From the NCBI GenBank assembly GCA_964291465.2, contig OZ219928.1, positions 186,001 through 250,000 on the forward strand: a stretch of 64,000 bases of DNA, read 5' to 3'. Of this stretch, positions 18,165-25,971 are shown piece by piece. The notes beneath the pieces are model-generated. The model had not been told where the DNA came from and did not search any database. It saw only the letters and a list, made by a program, of their open reading frames with translations. The translations under genes were made by a program, and so were the position numbers. The DNA is from JAGWBJ01 sp964291465 (GTDB lineage Bacteria > Chloroflexota > Dehalococcoidia > Lucifugimonadales > JAGWBF01). Positions within the stretch are counted from its first letter, which is position 1. Each line of letters begins with the position of its first letter.

Positions 18165-18477
18165 CCGTCCCCTTTCGTCGCCCGTCACCCGGTCATGCTT
18201 CTGCCCCGGAGTCCGTGCCGTGTTCATCGGCGAATACGATAAACTGGATTGCCGATAGGCAAGCTGGCGGCTTCGGCGAGTCGGTGCCGTGTTAGAATAA
18301 ACAAGCCCCTTGTTGGCTTGGACGATTGCGGGGTGCGAGATGACCTCGGCCGTGCTGATGGCCCTTCATGAGTAGAGTGGCGAGACCGGAGGAAGGGCCA
18401 ATGACCACTATCATTCCGGACAACGCTCCACACGTCACACCCTGGTCACTAACGGAGACAGGGACGGCCTAGAGCCC
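18165..18477. other. Intergenic region, 313 bases
   Basis: No gene seen. It contains a 6-bp hairpin (CAAGCC/GGCTTG, 18302-18320) and a TAGAAT (18293-18298) that could be a -10 for the following gene, though no good -35 is present. The decamer GTGCCGTGTT occurs twice, near 18215 and 18285. Confidence 0.5.
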
Positions 18478-18888
18478 ATGAATGTCGAGTATGCATTCCT
18501 CTGCGACTATGCCGACTCCGGCAACAAGCTCACGGCGGTAGGAATCGGGATTGACTCGATCTATGCGGAGGTCTTGCCAGCAATTCATCCGCAGCTCTTC
18601 GTCGTTCTCGCCCTGAAGTTCACGGCTAGCGAAACCGGGAGAAGGAGAGCGTTCGAGGTGCACTTGCAAGACGCCGATGCCAAGGATATCGTCCCGCCGA
18701 CAACAGGCAATCTGGATATTCCGGCGCCGGCCGAGGGAATGACCTACCGGACCCATCGAATTGTGAACGGTCTATACGGCCTAAAACTAGAGCAGTTCGG
18801 TGACTACCAAGTAAGCTGGCTCATAGATGGCAATGAGGTCCATGCGCTGCATTTTCGAGTTGCCCAGAGGCCCAGGACGCCCGGATGA
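18478..18888 (+). CDS. Conserved hypothetical protein (DUF6941-like)
   Basis: 136-residue soluble protein that opens MNVEYAFLCDYAD and has an all-beta pattern with a closing strand QVSWLIDGNEVHALHFRV. This resembles the DUF6941 family, whose members share the N-terminal 'FLCDYA' segment. Function unknown. Lower G+C than the neighbours. No RBS is obvious before the ATG. A terminator follows 27 bases after the stop. Confidence 0.6.
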   Translation: MNVEYAFLCDYADSGNKLTAVGIGIDSIYAEVLPAIHPQLFVVLALKFTASETGRRRAFEVHLQDADAKDIVPPTTGNLDIPAPAEGMTYRTHRIVNGLYGLKLEQFGDYQVSWLIDGNEVHALHFRVAQRPRTPG

Positions 18889-18914
18889 GTAGCCCGCAAA
18901 CCCAGACCGCAGTT

Positions 18915-18946
18915 GGCCCGGTCGCCTGTTTGCCCGGGCCTTTCTG
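18915..18946 (+). terminator. Intrinsic terminator
   Basis: Stem GGCCCGG/CCGGGCC (18915-18921 and 18934-18940) with a 12-base loop, followed by TTTCTG. Placed to end the DUF6941-like transcript. Confidence 0.7.
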
Positions 18947-19072
18947 TGCACATCCGTGTTCAACAACCTCCTTAGCGGCCGCTGCTGGGCTGGCCCAGCG
19001 GGCGTCGGGGATGGGGCCGGATTCTCGACGCCATGGACTTGGCACCGAAACACTGCGCGTGCTCCGTCTCCA

Positions 19073-19101
19073 TTGACTCGCCCCACGGCCTGTGGTACAA
19101 G
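19073..19101 (+). promoter_or_regulatory. Promoter of the MaoC pair
   Basis: TTGACT (19073-19078), 17-base spacer, TACAAG (19096-19101) with the extended TGG in front. The GTG start at 19110 is only eight bases beyond, so the transcript would be leaderless or nearly so, although AAGGAG overlaps the -10. Confidence 0.6.
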
Positions 19102-19109
19102 GAGTAGCC

Positions 19110-19538
19110 GTGGCAGAGGGCGCCAAGAGACAGTTTGACTTCGACAGCGCCGAGGCCGGGGAGGACCTGGGCTCCTACGAGTACGTCCTCACCCAGGAGA
19201 TGCTGGACCGATACCGGGAGTCGGTGGATGACCCGGAGGCGGTCTTCGCCACCATCGCCGTCAAGCACGACGCCACCGCCTTCCTGATGGTCTACGACGA
19301 CGCCACCGGTAACGTGAACGCCGGCAACGAGGTGGAGTTCTTCAACGAGCCCATCCCCGGCAAGCGCATCACGGTCAGGGCTACCCTGGCTGACAAGTAC
19401 CAACGCCGCGACAGGCCCTACATCGTGCTGGAGGCCACTGCGGAGGACGAGGACGGCCGCCTCCTGGAGCGCGTCCGGACCTACCAGCTGAAGAAGCCCG
19501 ACGAGTTGGGAAGAAAATGGAACCCCCAGGCCGCGTAG
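19110..19538 (+). CDS. MaoC-family N-terminal dehydratase-like subunit
   Basis: 142-residue hot-dog protein matching the N-terminal half of split MaoC/(R)-hydratases (FAS1-type dehydratase). Features are the early TQEMLDRYRESVDD helix and the strand EVEFFNEPIPGKRITV. It lacks the catalytic Asp-His motif and probably forms a heterodimer with the next gene, as in other two-gene hydratases acting on 2-enoyl-CoA. GTG 19110 has AAGGAG five bases upstream; GTG 19092 is less likely. Its 3' end overlaps the next gene by 22 bases. Confidence 0.8.
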   Translation: MAEGAKRQFDFDSAEAGEDLGSYEYVLTQEMLDRYRESVDDPEAVFATIAVKHDATAFLMVYDDATGNVNAGNEVEFFNEPIPGKRITVRATLADKYQRRDRPYIVLEATAEDEDGRLLERVRTYQLKKPDELGRKWNPQAA

Positions 19539-19948
19539 AGGTCGGCGCCGAGCTTCCACTTCTCACCAAGGCGGTCACCCAGGACAAGATCGACCTGTTC
19601 GAGGCATGCGGTGTCCTGGAGCGGGCCAGCATCCACACCGACAGGGACCTGGCGGCCCGAAAGCTGGGCACCGCTTACCCGGTGGCCTCGGGCCGCATGG
19701 CCATAGCCTTCGTGTCTGAGGCCCTCAGGAAGCTGTTCGGTGCCGAGGCGTTCCATCGTACCGGCAGTGTGAACCTCAAGTTCTTGCGGCCGGTGAAGGA
19801 CGGAGACGTGATAACCGTCCGAGGGCGTGTCACGGAGACAGTTTCCGAGGACGGCGGGACACGGGCGACGGTGGAGGTGTGGTCCGAGAACCAGGAGGGC
19901 CACAGGACGGCCGTCGGCGTCGGAAGCGCCAGGGTTTCCCACCGGTAG
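19517..19948 (+). CDS. MaoC-family C-terminal hydratase subunit
   Basis: 143-residue hot-dog hydratase and partner of the upstream gene. The family motif, normally D-x-N-P-x-H, here reads ERASIH, followed by TDRDLAARKLG. The histidine is kept but the catalytic Asp position is Glu. The final strand DGDVITVRGRVTETV is typical. Substrate unknown, probably an acyl-CoA. Overlaps the N-terminal subunit gene by 22 bases, so translation is coupled. Confidence 0.8.
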   Translation: MEPPGRVEVGAELPLLTKAVTQDKIDLFEACGVLERASIHTDRDLAARKLGTAYPVASGRMAIAFVSEALRKLFGAEAFHRTGSVNLKFLRPVKDGDVITVRGRVTETVSEDGGTRATVEVWSENQEGHRTAVGVGSARVSHR

Positions 19949-19963
19949 GCGGGCGCGCACACG

Positions 19964-20869
19964 TTGCCTGCGTGGCTCCTCCTCGCCCTCCTGTCCCCCG
20001 TCCTGTTCGCTTCCGTCAACTGCCTGGAAAAGTTCATCGTCGACCGTTCCCGGACCAGCATCTATCACTACGTGGCGTGGGTGGGCGTCTTCGATGCGCT
20101 CATCGGCGTCGTGGTCCTGGCGGCGGCCAGCGGACAGGGCGTGGACGGGCGCGCGTACCTGGGGGGCTGGCTCTCGGGCACAATGGTGTCGGTCAGCCTC
20201 GTGCTCTACCTCCTGGCGCTGCGCCTGGGGCAGGTGACCAGAGTCATCCCCGTCTGGTACCTGAACCCCCTGATGGTGGCCCCCATGGCGGCCGTGTTCC
20301 TGGGAGAGCGCATCTCTCTGCTGGCCGTCCTAGCCATCGTGCTGGCGGTGATGGGCGGCGTACTGGTGTCGTGGCAGGGCGGCGGCAAGGAGTCCCGCTC
20401 CTTCGGCAATCCCGTGCCCATATTCCTGGCATTGGGGGCGGCGGTGTTCATGGCCGTGTCCATAGTCCTGGCCAAGGAGTTCCTGGAGAGCGACACCTTC
20501 TGGCAGTTCTTCGGCGTCTACCGCCTGGGCGTCGCCACCGTCATGCTCTGGACCTTCGCCCTGCCCCAGGTCCGGGAAGACCCGGCCGCGGCGCTGAGGA
20601 GCCCCAGCTTCATGGCAATGGTCATCGCCGCGGAGGCCCTGGTGACCCTGTCCCTCATCGCCCGCAACGGCGCCATCAACCTGGGGCCCGTCTCCCTGGT
20701 GGCCGCCGTCAGCTCCGTCCAGCCCACCGTCGTGTTCCTCTACTCGCTGCTCCTGGCCCGCCTCCTGCCGTCACGGTTCGGCCACTGGATCGTGGCCAGG
20801 ACCATCAGGCCCCAGGTGGCCGGCATCGCCGCCATAACCGCCGGGGTCGTGATCATCTCGTTGCAGTAG
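19964..20869 (+). CDS. EamA/DMT-family transporter
   Basis: 301 residues with about ten transmembrane helices in two EamA repeats. YLNPLMVAPMAAVFLGERIS and AVSSVQPTVVFLYSLLLARLLP mark the repeat ends. Probably exports a small metabolite. TTG start at 19964, 16 bases after the MaoC gene, so it may be cotranscribed. The 3' end overlaps the convergent MFS gene by 17 bases. Confidence 0.88.
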   Translation: MPAWLLLALLSPVLFASVNCLEKFIVDRSRTSIYHYVAWVGVFDALIGVVVLAAASGQGVDGRAYLGGWLSGTMVSVSLVLYLLALRLGQVTRVIPVWYLNPLMVAPMAAVFLGERISLLAVLAIVLAVMGGVLVSWQGGGKESRSFGNPVPIFLALGAAVFMAVSIVLAKEFLESDTFWQFFGVYRLGVATVMLWTFALPQVREDPAAALRSPSFMAMVIAAEALVTLSLIARNGAINLGPVSLVAAVSSVQPTVVFLYSLLLARLLPSRFGHWIVARTIRPQVAGIAAITAGVVIISLQ

Positions 20870-22160
20870 CGCCGTTCCCCCGGGACCCGGCGCGGCCGCC
20901 GGTGGAGGGCATGACCAGGGAAGCCAGGAAGCCCAGGGCGAACAGGGCCGACGCGAAGTAGAACACGGACTGCCGGCTGATGGACTCGGCAAGCTGCCCC
21001 GCCGCCAGGGACGAGGCGAACCCGAAGAAGGCGTTGCTCCCCCACATGAAGCCTATGAACGTGCCCTCCAGCCCTCGGCCCTCCACCACGTCGATGGCGG
21101 CGGCCTGCGTGAGGGAGTTCACCGTGAACATGAAGAGGCCGAAGGCGGCCACGGACAGGGTCATCCACGGGCCGCTGCCCCCCAACACCATGGTCACGGG
21201 CAGTATCGCCCCCGCGGCCATGGTGACGGCTATGATGGACTTGCGGCCCATGCGGTCGGACATGGCGCCGAAGAGGGGGCCCGACACGATGCCCGGCGCG
21301 GCCAGCAGGGCCACGTGCACGGCTACGGTGAAGTCGCTTTTCCCCAGCTCCTTGGATACGTAGAGGGGGATCATCCACATCAGCGGCCTGTCGCCCATGC
21401 CGCGCAGGGCAGAGACGGCGAAGATGGGGAGGATGTCCCACCAACCGCCTCCCCGCATGGCTTCCTGGAGGCCGCGCACCTGGAGCCTCAGCTTGCCGGT
21501 GAAGCCGGCGGCCGCCAGCCTCGGGCCGCCGGCCTGCCTCAGGAAGACCAGCAGCATCAGGGAGAGGAGGACCAGCAGGGGAGTGCCGCCGCCCATGATC
21601 CACCGCCAGCCCACGTAGGTCAGGAGCGCCCCGGCCAGCAGGGACCCGGCCCAGTCGCCCACATTCCCCGTGGACCGGTGCAGGGACATCAGCAGCCCGC
21701 TTCGCCTGGGGTACCTCTGGGCCAGCAGCCCCAGGGCCGGGGGATGCCACAGGGCCGTCCCGGCGGCGGGGAGAAACAGCACGACCAGGATAACCGCGTA
21801 GTTGGGAGACACGGCCACCAGAAAATAGCCCAGCCCGATGAGGGCCATGCTGAAGGCCAGTATCTGTCCCCGGCGGTGCTGGAACATGTCCACCAGGAAC
21901 CCGCCGCCCATGCTGACGGCGCCGCTGTACAGCGACCGGGCCCCGTCCAGCAGGCTCACCTGGAAGTCGGACAGCCCCAGGGCGTCGTAGATCCGGGTGG
22001 TGAGTATCACCAGGAAGCCCCGGCCGTAGGTATGCTCCAGGCCGTGTGCCCCGATGACGTTGCCCGCCATGAGGGCGTTGCTTCGTCGCGCCGCCCGGTC
22101 CCCGGCCCCGGCCCCGGCAGCCTGTTCGCCCGTCCTCGCCAACGCGCTCCTTCCGGCCAA
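20853..22160 (-). CDS. MFS transporter
   Basis: 435 residues, about 12 transmembrane helices. Motif A-like loops are GGFLVDMFQHRRGQ and GAMSDRMGRKSI. YRPRRS-type inner loop RYPRRSGLLMSLHRSTGN resembles the fosmidomycin-resistance/sugar-phosphate branch. Substrate unknown. It shares a fold branch with the MFS gene at 47.5 kb, which has a similar GHGLAHLYDFGLP start. A promoter with an extended -10 lies upstream. Confidence 0.88.
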   Translation of the reverse strand: MAGRSALARTGEQAAGAGAGDRAARRSNALMAGNVIGAHGLEHTYGRGFLVILTTRIYDALGLSDFQVSLLDGARSLYSGAVSMGGGFLVDMFQHRRGQILAFSMALIGLGYFLVAVSPNYAVILVVLFLPAAGTALWHPPALGLLAQRYPRRSGLLMSLHRSTGNVGDWAGSLLAGALLTYVGWRWIMGGGTPLLVLLSLMLLVFLRQAGGPRLAAAGFTGKLRLQVRGLQEAMRGGGWWDILPIFAVSALRGMGDRPLMWMIPLYVSKELGKSDFTVAVHVALLAAPGIVSGPLFGAMSDRMGRKSIIAVTMAAGAILPVTMVLGGSGPWMTLSVAAFGLFMFTVNSLTQAAAIDVVEGRGLEGTFIGFMWGSNAFFGFASSLAAGQLAESISRQSVFYFASALFALGFLASLVMPSTGGRAGSRGNGATATR

Positions 22161-22184
22161 CGCCCCAGACTGACAGCCCGTACG

Positions 22185-22213
22185 ATGCTATCAGACAACC
22201 TACGGGGTTTCAA
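22185..22213 (-). promoter_or_regulatory. Promoter of the MFS gene
   Basis: Minus strand: TTGAAA (22213-22208), 17-base spacer, TAGCAT (22190-22185) with an extended TGA before it. Confidence 0.55.
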
Positions 22214-22292
22214 CACGCCGCCCCCCAGCCGGACAAGGCCCCACGGAAGATGCCCATCAGGTGTGGTACACACCGGAATATCAACGTCGTTG

Positions 22293-22301
22293 TGCTATCA
22301 T
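22293..22301 (+). promoter_or_regulatory. Extended -10 promoter of the isochorismatase-fold gene
   Basis: TGC-TATCAT at 22293-22301. The gap between the divergent genes (22161-22382) holds this and the opposite promoter and no other feature I can see. Confidence 0.5.
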
Positions 22302-22382
22302 ATTCCCGCCTGGACACTGCGTCGGGGGACTCCGCAGATGCAGGCCCGATCACGCCGATGACGCTCATCGAGGAGGGACGAA

Positions 22383-22970
22383 ATGACTACGCAGCTCAGC
22401 ATAGACCGGGACCGCACGGCGCTACTGGTCATGGACTATCAGAACGACATCGTGGGCAGCGTGTCCGCCAGCGAGCGGCCGGGGCTCCTCCACAGGGCCT
22501 CCTCCGTCGTGGCGGCGACCCGCAAGGCGGGAGTCCCGGTGGTCTACGTCGTGGTGTCCTTCCGCCCCGGCCATCCCGAGGTGAGCGCCCGGAACAAGTC
22601 CTTCAGCGCCATGAAGAGCACGGGCCGCCTCAGGGAGGGGACCCCCGGGGCCGAGGTCCACGGCAGCGTGCGTCCCGACCCCGGCGAGGTGGTCGTCACC
22701 AAGAGGCGCGTGGGGGCCTTCTCCACGACGGACATGGAGACCGTGCTGAGGTCAATGGGCGTCACCAACCTGGTGCTGGCCGGCATCTCCACCAGCGGGG
22801 TCGTCCTGAGCACCGTCCGCTGGGCGGCGGACGCGGACTACGAGATCGTGGTGCTGGCCGACTGCTGCGCCGACCCTGACCCCGAGGTGCACAGGGTCCT
22901 GACTGAGAAGGTATTCCCGCGGCAGGCCACGGTGGCCCGCTCCCTGGACTACCTGCACGCCCTCGCCTAG
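22383..22970 (+). CDS. Isochorismatase-fold (cysteine hydrolase-like) protein
   Basis: 195 residues. The fold's aspartate is in LLVMDYQNDIVG and the lysine in VVVTKRRVGAFSTTD. The position normally held by the nucleophilic Cys (T-x-x-C-V) reads STSGVVLST, so that cysteine is absent. Members without the Cys can act as isochorismatases or be non-hydrolytic. AGGAGGGACGAA precedes the ATG. Confidence 0.85.
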   Translation: MTTQLSIDRDRTALLVMDYQNDIVGSVSASERPGLLHRASSVVAATRKAGVPVVYVVVSFRPGHPEVSARNKSFSAMKSTGRLREGTPGAEVHGSVRPDPGEVVVTKRRVGAFSTTDMETVLRSMGVTNLVLAGISTSGVVLSTVRWAADADYEIVVLADCCADPDPEVHRVLTEKVFPRQATVARSLDYLHALA

Positions 22971-22977
22971 GCCCCGC

Positions 22978-23005
22978 TTGCCACGCCCGCGTCTGCGTGT
23001 ATACT
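22978..23005 (+). promoter_or_regulatory. Promoter of the alpha/beta-hydrolase-fold gene
   Basis: TTGCCA (22978-22983), 16-base spacer, TATACT (23000-23005). Confidence 0.6.
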
Positions 23006-23057
23006 ACTTACTGGACTGGCAAGGGCTGGACTCGCGAGGGCTTCGCCCGGGAGCGGT

Positions 23058-23819
23058 ATGGTGGATGTCGTTCTGGTACACGATGCAGGCCACGGGGCTT
23101 GGTGCTGGGGAAAGGTCTGGGGTTGCCTGACCGCCCCCGTGGAACACCCTCCCCGGCTGTACGCTGCGGGCAGGGTTGGCAAGGTGGTCACCGTCGACCT
23201 GCCCCGGGAGGTCATCCAGCCCGGCGACGACCCGACGGAGCCGTCGCTGGACGACTACGTCGACACCGTGACCGCCGCGGTCCGGGACCGAGGCCTTGGC
23301 GACGTGCTCCTGGTGGGGCACGGCGCGTCTGCGCCGGTGGTGCTCCACGCCGCCGCCAGGCTGGAGCAGCCGCCCAGCAGGGTCGTCCTCCTGGCGGGCA
23401 TCCTCCCCTCGGAGGGGAAGAGTGTCCTGGACACCCTGCCCCGGCTCCACAGGATGGGGTTGAAGACATCCGCCCGCATGAGCCGGCTTGCCCGCAGGGA
23501 GTTCCGGCTGCCCAAGGCGGTCATAGACCACGTCTACTGCCGCGGCATGGACCCCTTCGATGTGATCCAGTTCACCGGGTGGTTCAGGCCCCTGCCGGTG
23601 CGGTTCTTCCACTCGCCGGTGTACCTGGATGACGTGGCCAGACCCTGCCCCGTGACCTACGTGTCCCTGTGGAGGGACGCCCTGGTGCCCCTCTCCCTTC
23701 AGCAGAAGATGGCGTCCCGGCTGGCTGGCATCGAGATGGGCCCCGAGGTGGACTCCTGCCACGAAGTGATGCTCGAACGGCCCAGGGAGCTGGCCGACCT
23801 CCTGGTCAGGTACGCGTAG
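23058..23819 (+). CDS. Alpha/beta-hydrolase-fold protein lacking the nucleophilic Ser
   Basis: 253 residues with the alpha/beta-hydrolase layout: VVLVHDAGHGAWCWGKV oxyanion loop, the nucleophile elbow, and a C-terminal histidine in DSCHEVMLERP. The elbow reads VGHGASAPV, so the usual G-H-S-x-G serine is a glycine. Either Ser two positions later substitutes, or the protein binds but does not hydrolyse. It resembles salicylate-binding/hydroxynitrile-lyase-like esterases. GGGAGCGG precedes the ATG. Confidence 0.82.
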   Translation: MVDVVLVHDAGHGAWCWGKVWGCLTAPVEHPPRLYAAGRVGKVVTVDLPREVIQPGDDPTEPSLDDYVDTVTAAVRDRGLGDVLLVGHGASAPVVLHAAARLEQPPSRVVLLAGILPSEGKSVLDTLPRLHRMGLKTSARMSRLARREFRLPKAVIDHVYCRGMDPFDVIQFTGWFRPLPVRFFHSPVYLDDVARPCPVTYVSLWRDALVPLSLQQKMASRLAGIEMGPEVDSCHEVMLERPRELADLLVRYA

Positions 23820-23853
23820 CCGTCAGGGCGCCCGGACCCTAGGGACCTCTCCG

Positions 23854-24117
23854 ATGGACGACACCGAGTTTCTGCGCCGGATGGAGGACAAGATACGCCG
23901 GCTCACCGGCCGGGATGTCGTCCTGCGCCTGGACGAGGACGAGAGCGACCAGATGAGCATCGACCTGAACGGCCCCGAGCCCGTGGTCACCCTGGGCTCC
24001 AACGCCGTCCGATACTCGGGCTTCGCCCGTATGGCCATCGAGTACGCCGTCGCCTCCATCAGGGAGCGGAGGGAGATCGGCCAGCTCGAGTTCCATATTC
24101 TCCTGGCGAGGAACTAG
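23854..24117 (+). CDS. Small conserved-looking hypothetical protein
   Basis: 87 residues, acidic, predicted alpha/beta with a central charged stretch RLDEDESDQMSIDL and helical C-terminus FARMAIEYAVASIRERRE. Family not recognised. It lies 34 bases after the hydrolase and probably in its transcript. The stop codon lies in the first copy of a 20-bp tandem duplication. Confidence 0.55.
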   Translation: MDDTEFLRRMEDKIRRLTGRDVVLRLDEDESDQMSIDLNGPEPVVTLGSNAVRYSGFARMAIEYAVASIRERREIGQLEFHILLARN

Positions 24118-24140
24118 GGCTCCTGGCCAGGAACCAGGGC
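24101..24140. repeat. 20-bp tandem duplication at a gene end
   Basis: Two adjacent 20-base copies (24101-24120 and 24121-24140) starting TCCTGGC, with 18 of 20 positions equal. The first contains the stop codon of the 87-residue gene; the second lies just outside it. Confidence 0.7.
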
Positions 24141-24196
24141 CCCGGCCGGGAAGCCGGAGGCGCCTCGGGTCGGGCCAACCACCGGAGACTAAAGCC

Positions 24197-24385
24197 ATGG
24201 CTATAGTCGAGTACGCCTGCCGGACCTGTCGCCACGAGTTCCCCTGGTTCAGCGCCGACGGTCCCACGCCGCGTTGCCCCAGGTGCGGGGGCGTAGACCT
24301 CAGCCTGAACCCGTGGCTCCTGCTCACGCCGGACTCCGACGGTCTCACCGACGAGGACCACCTGGAGACGCTCCTGGCCGTGTGA
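24197..24385 (+). CDS. Small zinc-ribbon protein (FmdB-like)
   Basis: 62 residues. Two CxxC knuckles (YACRTCRHEF and PRCPRCGG) form a rubredoxin/FmdB-type zinc ribbon, followed by a short acidic tail. Probably regulatory or structural; no partner is obvious. The spacing of the two pairs (about 20 residues) is normal for a zinc ribbon. Last gene of the short plus-strand run starting at 23058. Confidence 0.7.
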   Translation: MAIVEYACRTCRHEFPWFSADGPTPRCPRCGGVDLSLNPWLLLTPDSDGLTDEDHLETLLAV

Positions 24386-24458
24386 GGCGAGGGGTGCGCC
24401 CCGTGAGAGGGCGCTGGGCCCAACAACCCGGGAGAGGCCCAGGTTGCTCAGAGCATCC

Positions 24459-24920
24459 CTAGGGGCTGAAAGGAACGGTCGCCCTGGCCTTGGCCACGAC
24501 CTGGTCCCGCTGGTTGGTCCCTGTCACCTCGCAGCGGACCAAGCCCAGACCTCCCTCCTCGGACACCTCGGTCACCTGGCCCGTGAAGGTGACGGTGTCG
24601 CCGGCCCGGAAGGGCTCCGTGGCCCGCATCTCCAGACGGCTCCCCCGGGCCATCAGGTTGCGCAGGGGGAAGGCCTTCTCGAGCAGCTCCGCCACGTAGG
24701 CGACAGTGGCCACGCCCATGTTCACCGTGCCGCCGAAGATGCCCTGCTTGGCGTACTCGGGTTCCGTATGCAGGTTGCGCCAGCCCTCCCTCAGGCCCAC
24801 GGGAGCGTACTTGGCATAGTTGTCTATCGACTGCTGGTCCTCGTGCTTCACCAGTATGGGGAGCTCGTCCCCGACCCGTATGGAGTCGAAGGACGATGTC
24901 CTCGCGTGCAGTGTGGCCAT
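24459..24920 (-). CDS. MaoC-family hot-dog dehydratase-like protein
   Basis: 153-residue single hot-dog domain. FDSIRVGDELPILVKHEDQQ and FRAGDTVTFTGQVTEV are typical strands of MaoC-like proteins. The usual Asp-His motif is represented by NLHTEPEYAKQGIFGG, so His is present. Substrate probably an acyl-CoA. It is the third MaoC-type gene in 6 kb but stands alone on the minus strand. Confidence 0.75.
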   Translation of the reverse strand: MATLHARTSSFDSIRVGDELPILVKHEDQQSIDNYAKYAPVGLREGWRNLHTEPEYAKQGIFGGTVNMGVATVAYVAELLEKAFPLRNLMARGSRLEMRATEPFRAGDTVTFTGQVTEVSEEGGLGLVRCEVTGTNQRDQVVAKARATVPFSP

Positions 24921-25026
24921 CTTCGGTCCGCCTTTCCGGGGACGTGCCCGGGACAGGCCCGGGCCAAGAGATGTGGGGACACGTTAACACCCGGCAGACC
25001 GGCCTTCAAGTCCACCGTGGTCCCTG

Positions 25027-25035
25027 TGCTATAAT
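25027..25035 (+). promoter_or_regulatory. Extended -10 promoter, near-leaderless ABC gene
   Basis: TGC-TATAAT at 25027-25035, with a weak TTCAAG 19 bases further up. The ATG at 25045 is nine bases beyond the -10, so the 5' leader would be only about 3 bases. No Shine-Dalgarno sequence is present. Confidence 0.6.
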
Positions 25036-25044
25036 CCGGGCGGC

Positions 25045-25968
25045 ATGGACGAGGTGATCCAGGTGCGGGGGCTGGTCAAGCGCTACGGCCGCCTCACCGC
25101 CGTGGACGGCGTCTCGTTCACGGTGCGGCGGGGCGAGGTGTTCGGGATCCTGGGGCCCAACGGCGCCGGGAAGACCACGACCCTGGAGATAATCGAGGGG
25201 CTGCAGCCGCCCACCGAGGGGGAGACGCGGGTCCTGGGGATGGACACCCGCCGGAACCCCCTCCAGGTCAAGGGGCGCATCGGGGTCCAGCTCCAGGCCT
25301 CGGCCTACTTCGACCACCTGACCCTTCACGAAATCCTGACCCTCTTCGGCTCTTTCTACCCCAGGCGCCTCCCGGCGGACGAGCTGCTGGACGCGGTGGG
25401 CCTGGCCGACCGGGCCAAGACCACCCTGAAGAAGCTCTCGGGAGGGCAGAAGCAGCGGTTCACGGTGGCGGCCAGCCTCGTGAACGACCCCGAGGTGGTC
25501 ATCCTCGACGAGCCCACCACCGGGCTGGACCCCCAGGCCCGGCGGAATCTGTGGGAGCTCGTCCGCCTGATCCACTCCTACGGAAAGACCGTCGTCCTCA
25601 CGACCCACTACATAGAGGAGGCCGAGGCCCTGTGCCACCGGGTCGCCATCATGGACGACGGCCGGATCGTGGCCCTGGACACACCCTCGGACCTGCTGCT
25701 TCGGGTCGAGAGGCCCTACCTGGTGAAGCTCTCCACCGGCAGGGACCTGTCGCCCCAGGAGGCGGAGTCCCTCCGGCCGACTCCCGACGACGTGGTCGAC
25801 GTAGACGGGGCTTCGTGCCGGCTGCGGGTGAAGGACGCGCCCCGGGCCGTGGCACATGTCCTCCAATGGGCCTCCGGCATGGGCGTCACCCTGGAGCGCC
25901 TGGAGGTGGTCCAGGCCACCCTGGAGGACGTGTTCCTGGAGCTCACGGGCAAAGAGCTGAGGGACTAG
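25045..25968 (+). CDS. ABC transporter ATP-binding protein (ABC-2 exporter)
   Basis: 307-residue ATPase of the DrrA/CcmA type. Walker A GPNGAGKTTT (about residues 36-45), Q-loop GVQLQAS, signature LSGGQKQRF, Walker B VVILDEPTTGLDP and the switch His in LTTHYIEEAE are all intact. A C-terminal DUF4162-like domain follows. It powers the permease encoded four bases downstream; the exported substrate is unknown. Translation is probably leaderless. Confidence 0.95.
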   Translation: MDEVIQVRGLVKRYGRLTAVDGVSFTVRRGEVFGILGPNGAGKTTTLEIIEGLQPPTEGETRVLGMDTRRNPLQVKGRIGVQLQASAYFDHLTLHEILTLFGSFYPRRLPADELLDAVGLADRAKTTLKKLSGGQKQRFTVAASLVNDPEVVILDEPTTGLDPQARRNLWELVRLIHSYGKTVVLTTHYIEEAEALCHRVAIMDDGRIVALDTPSDLLLRVERPYLVKLSTGRDLSPQEAESLRPTPDDVVDVDGASCRLRVKDAPRAVAHVLQWASGMGVTLERLEVVQATLEDVFLELTGKELRD

Positions 25969-25971
25969 GCC

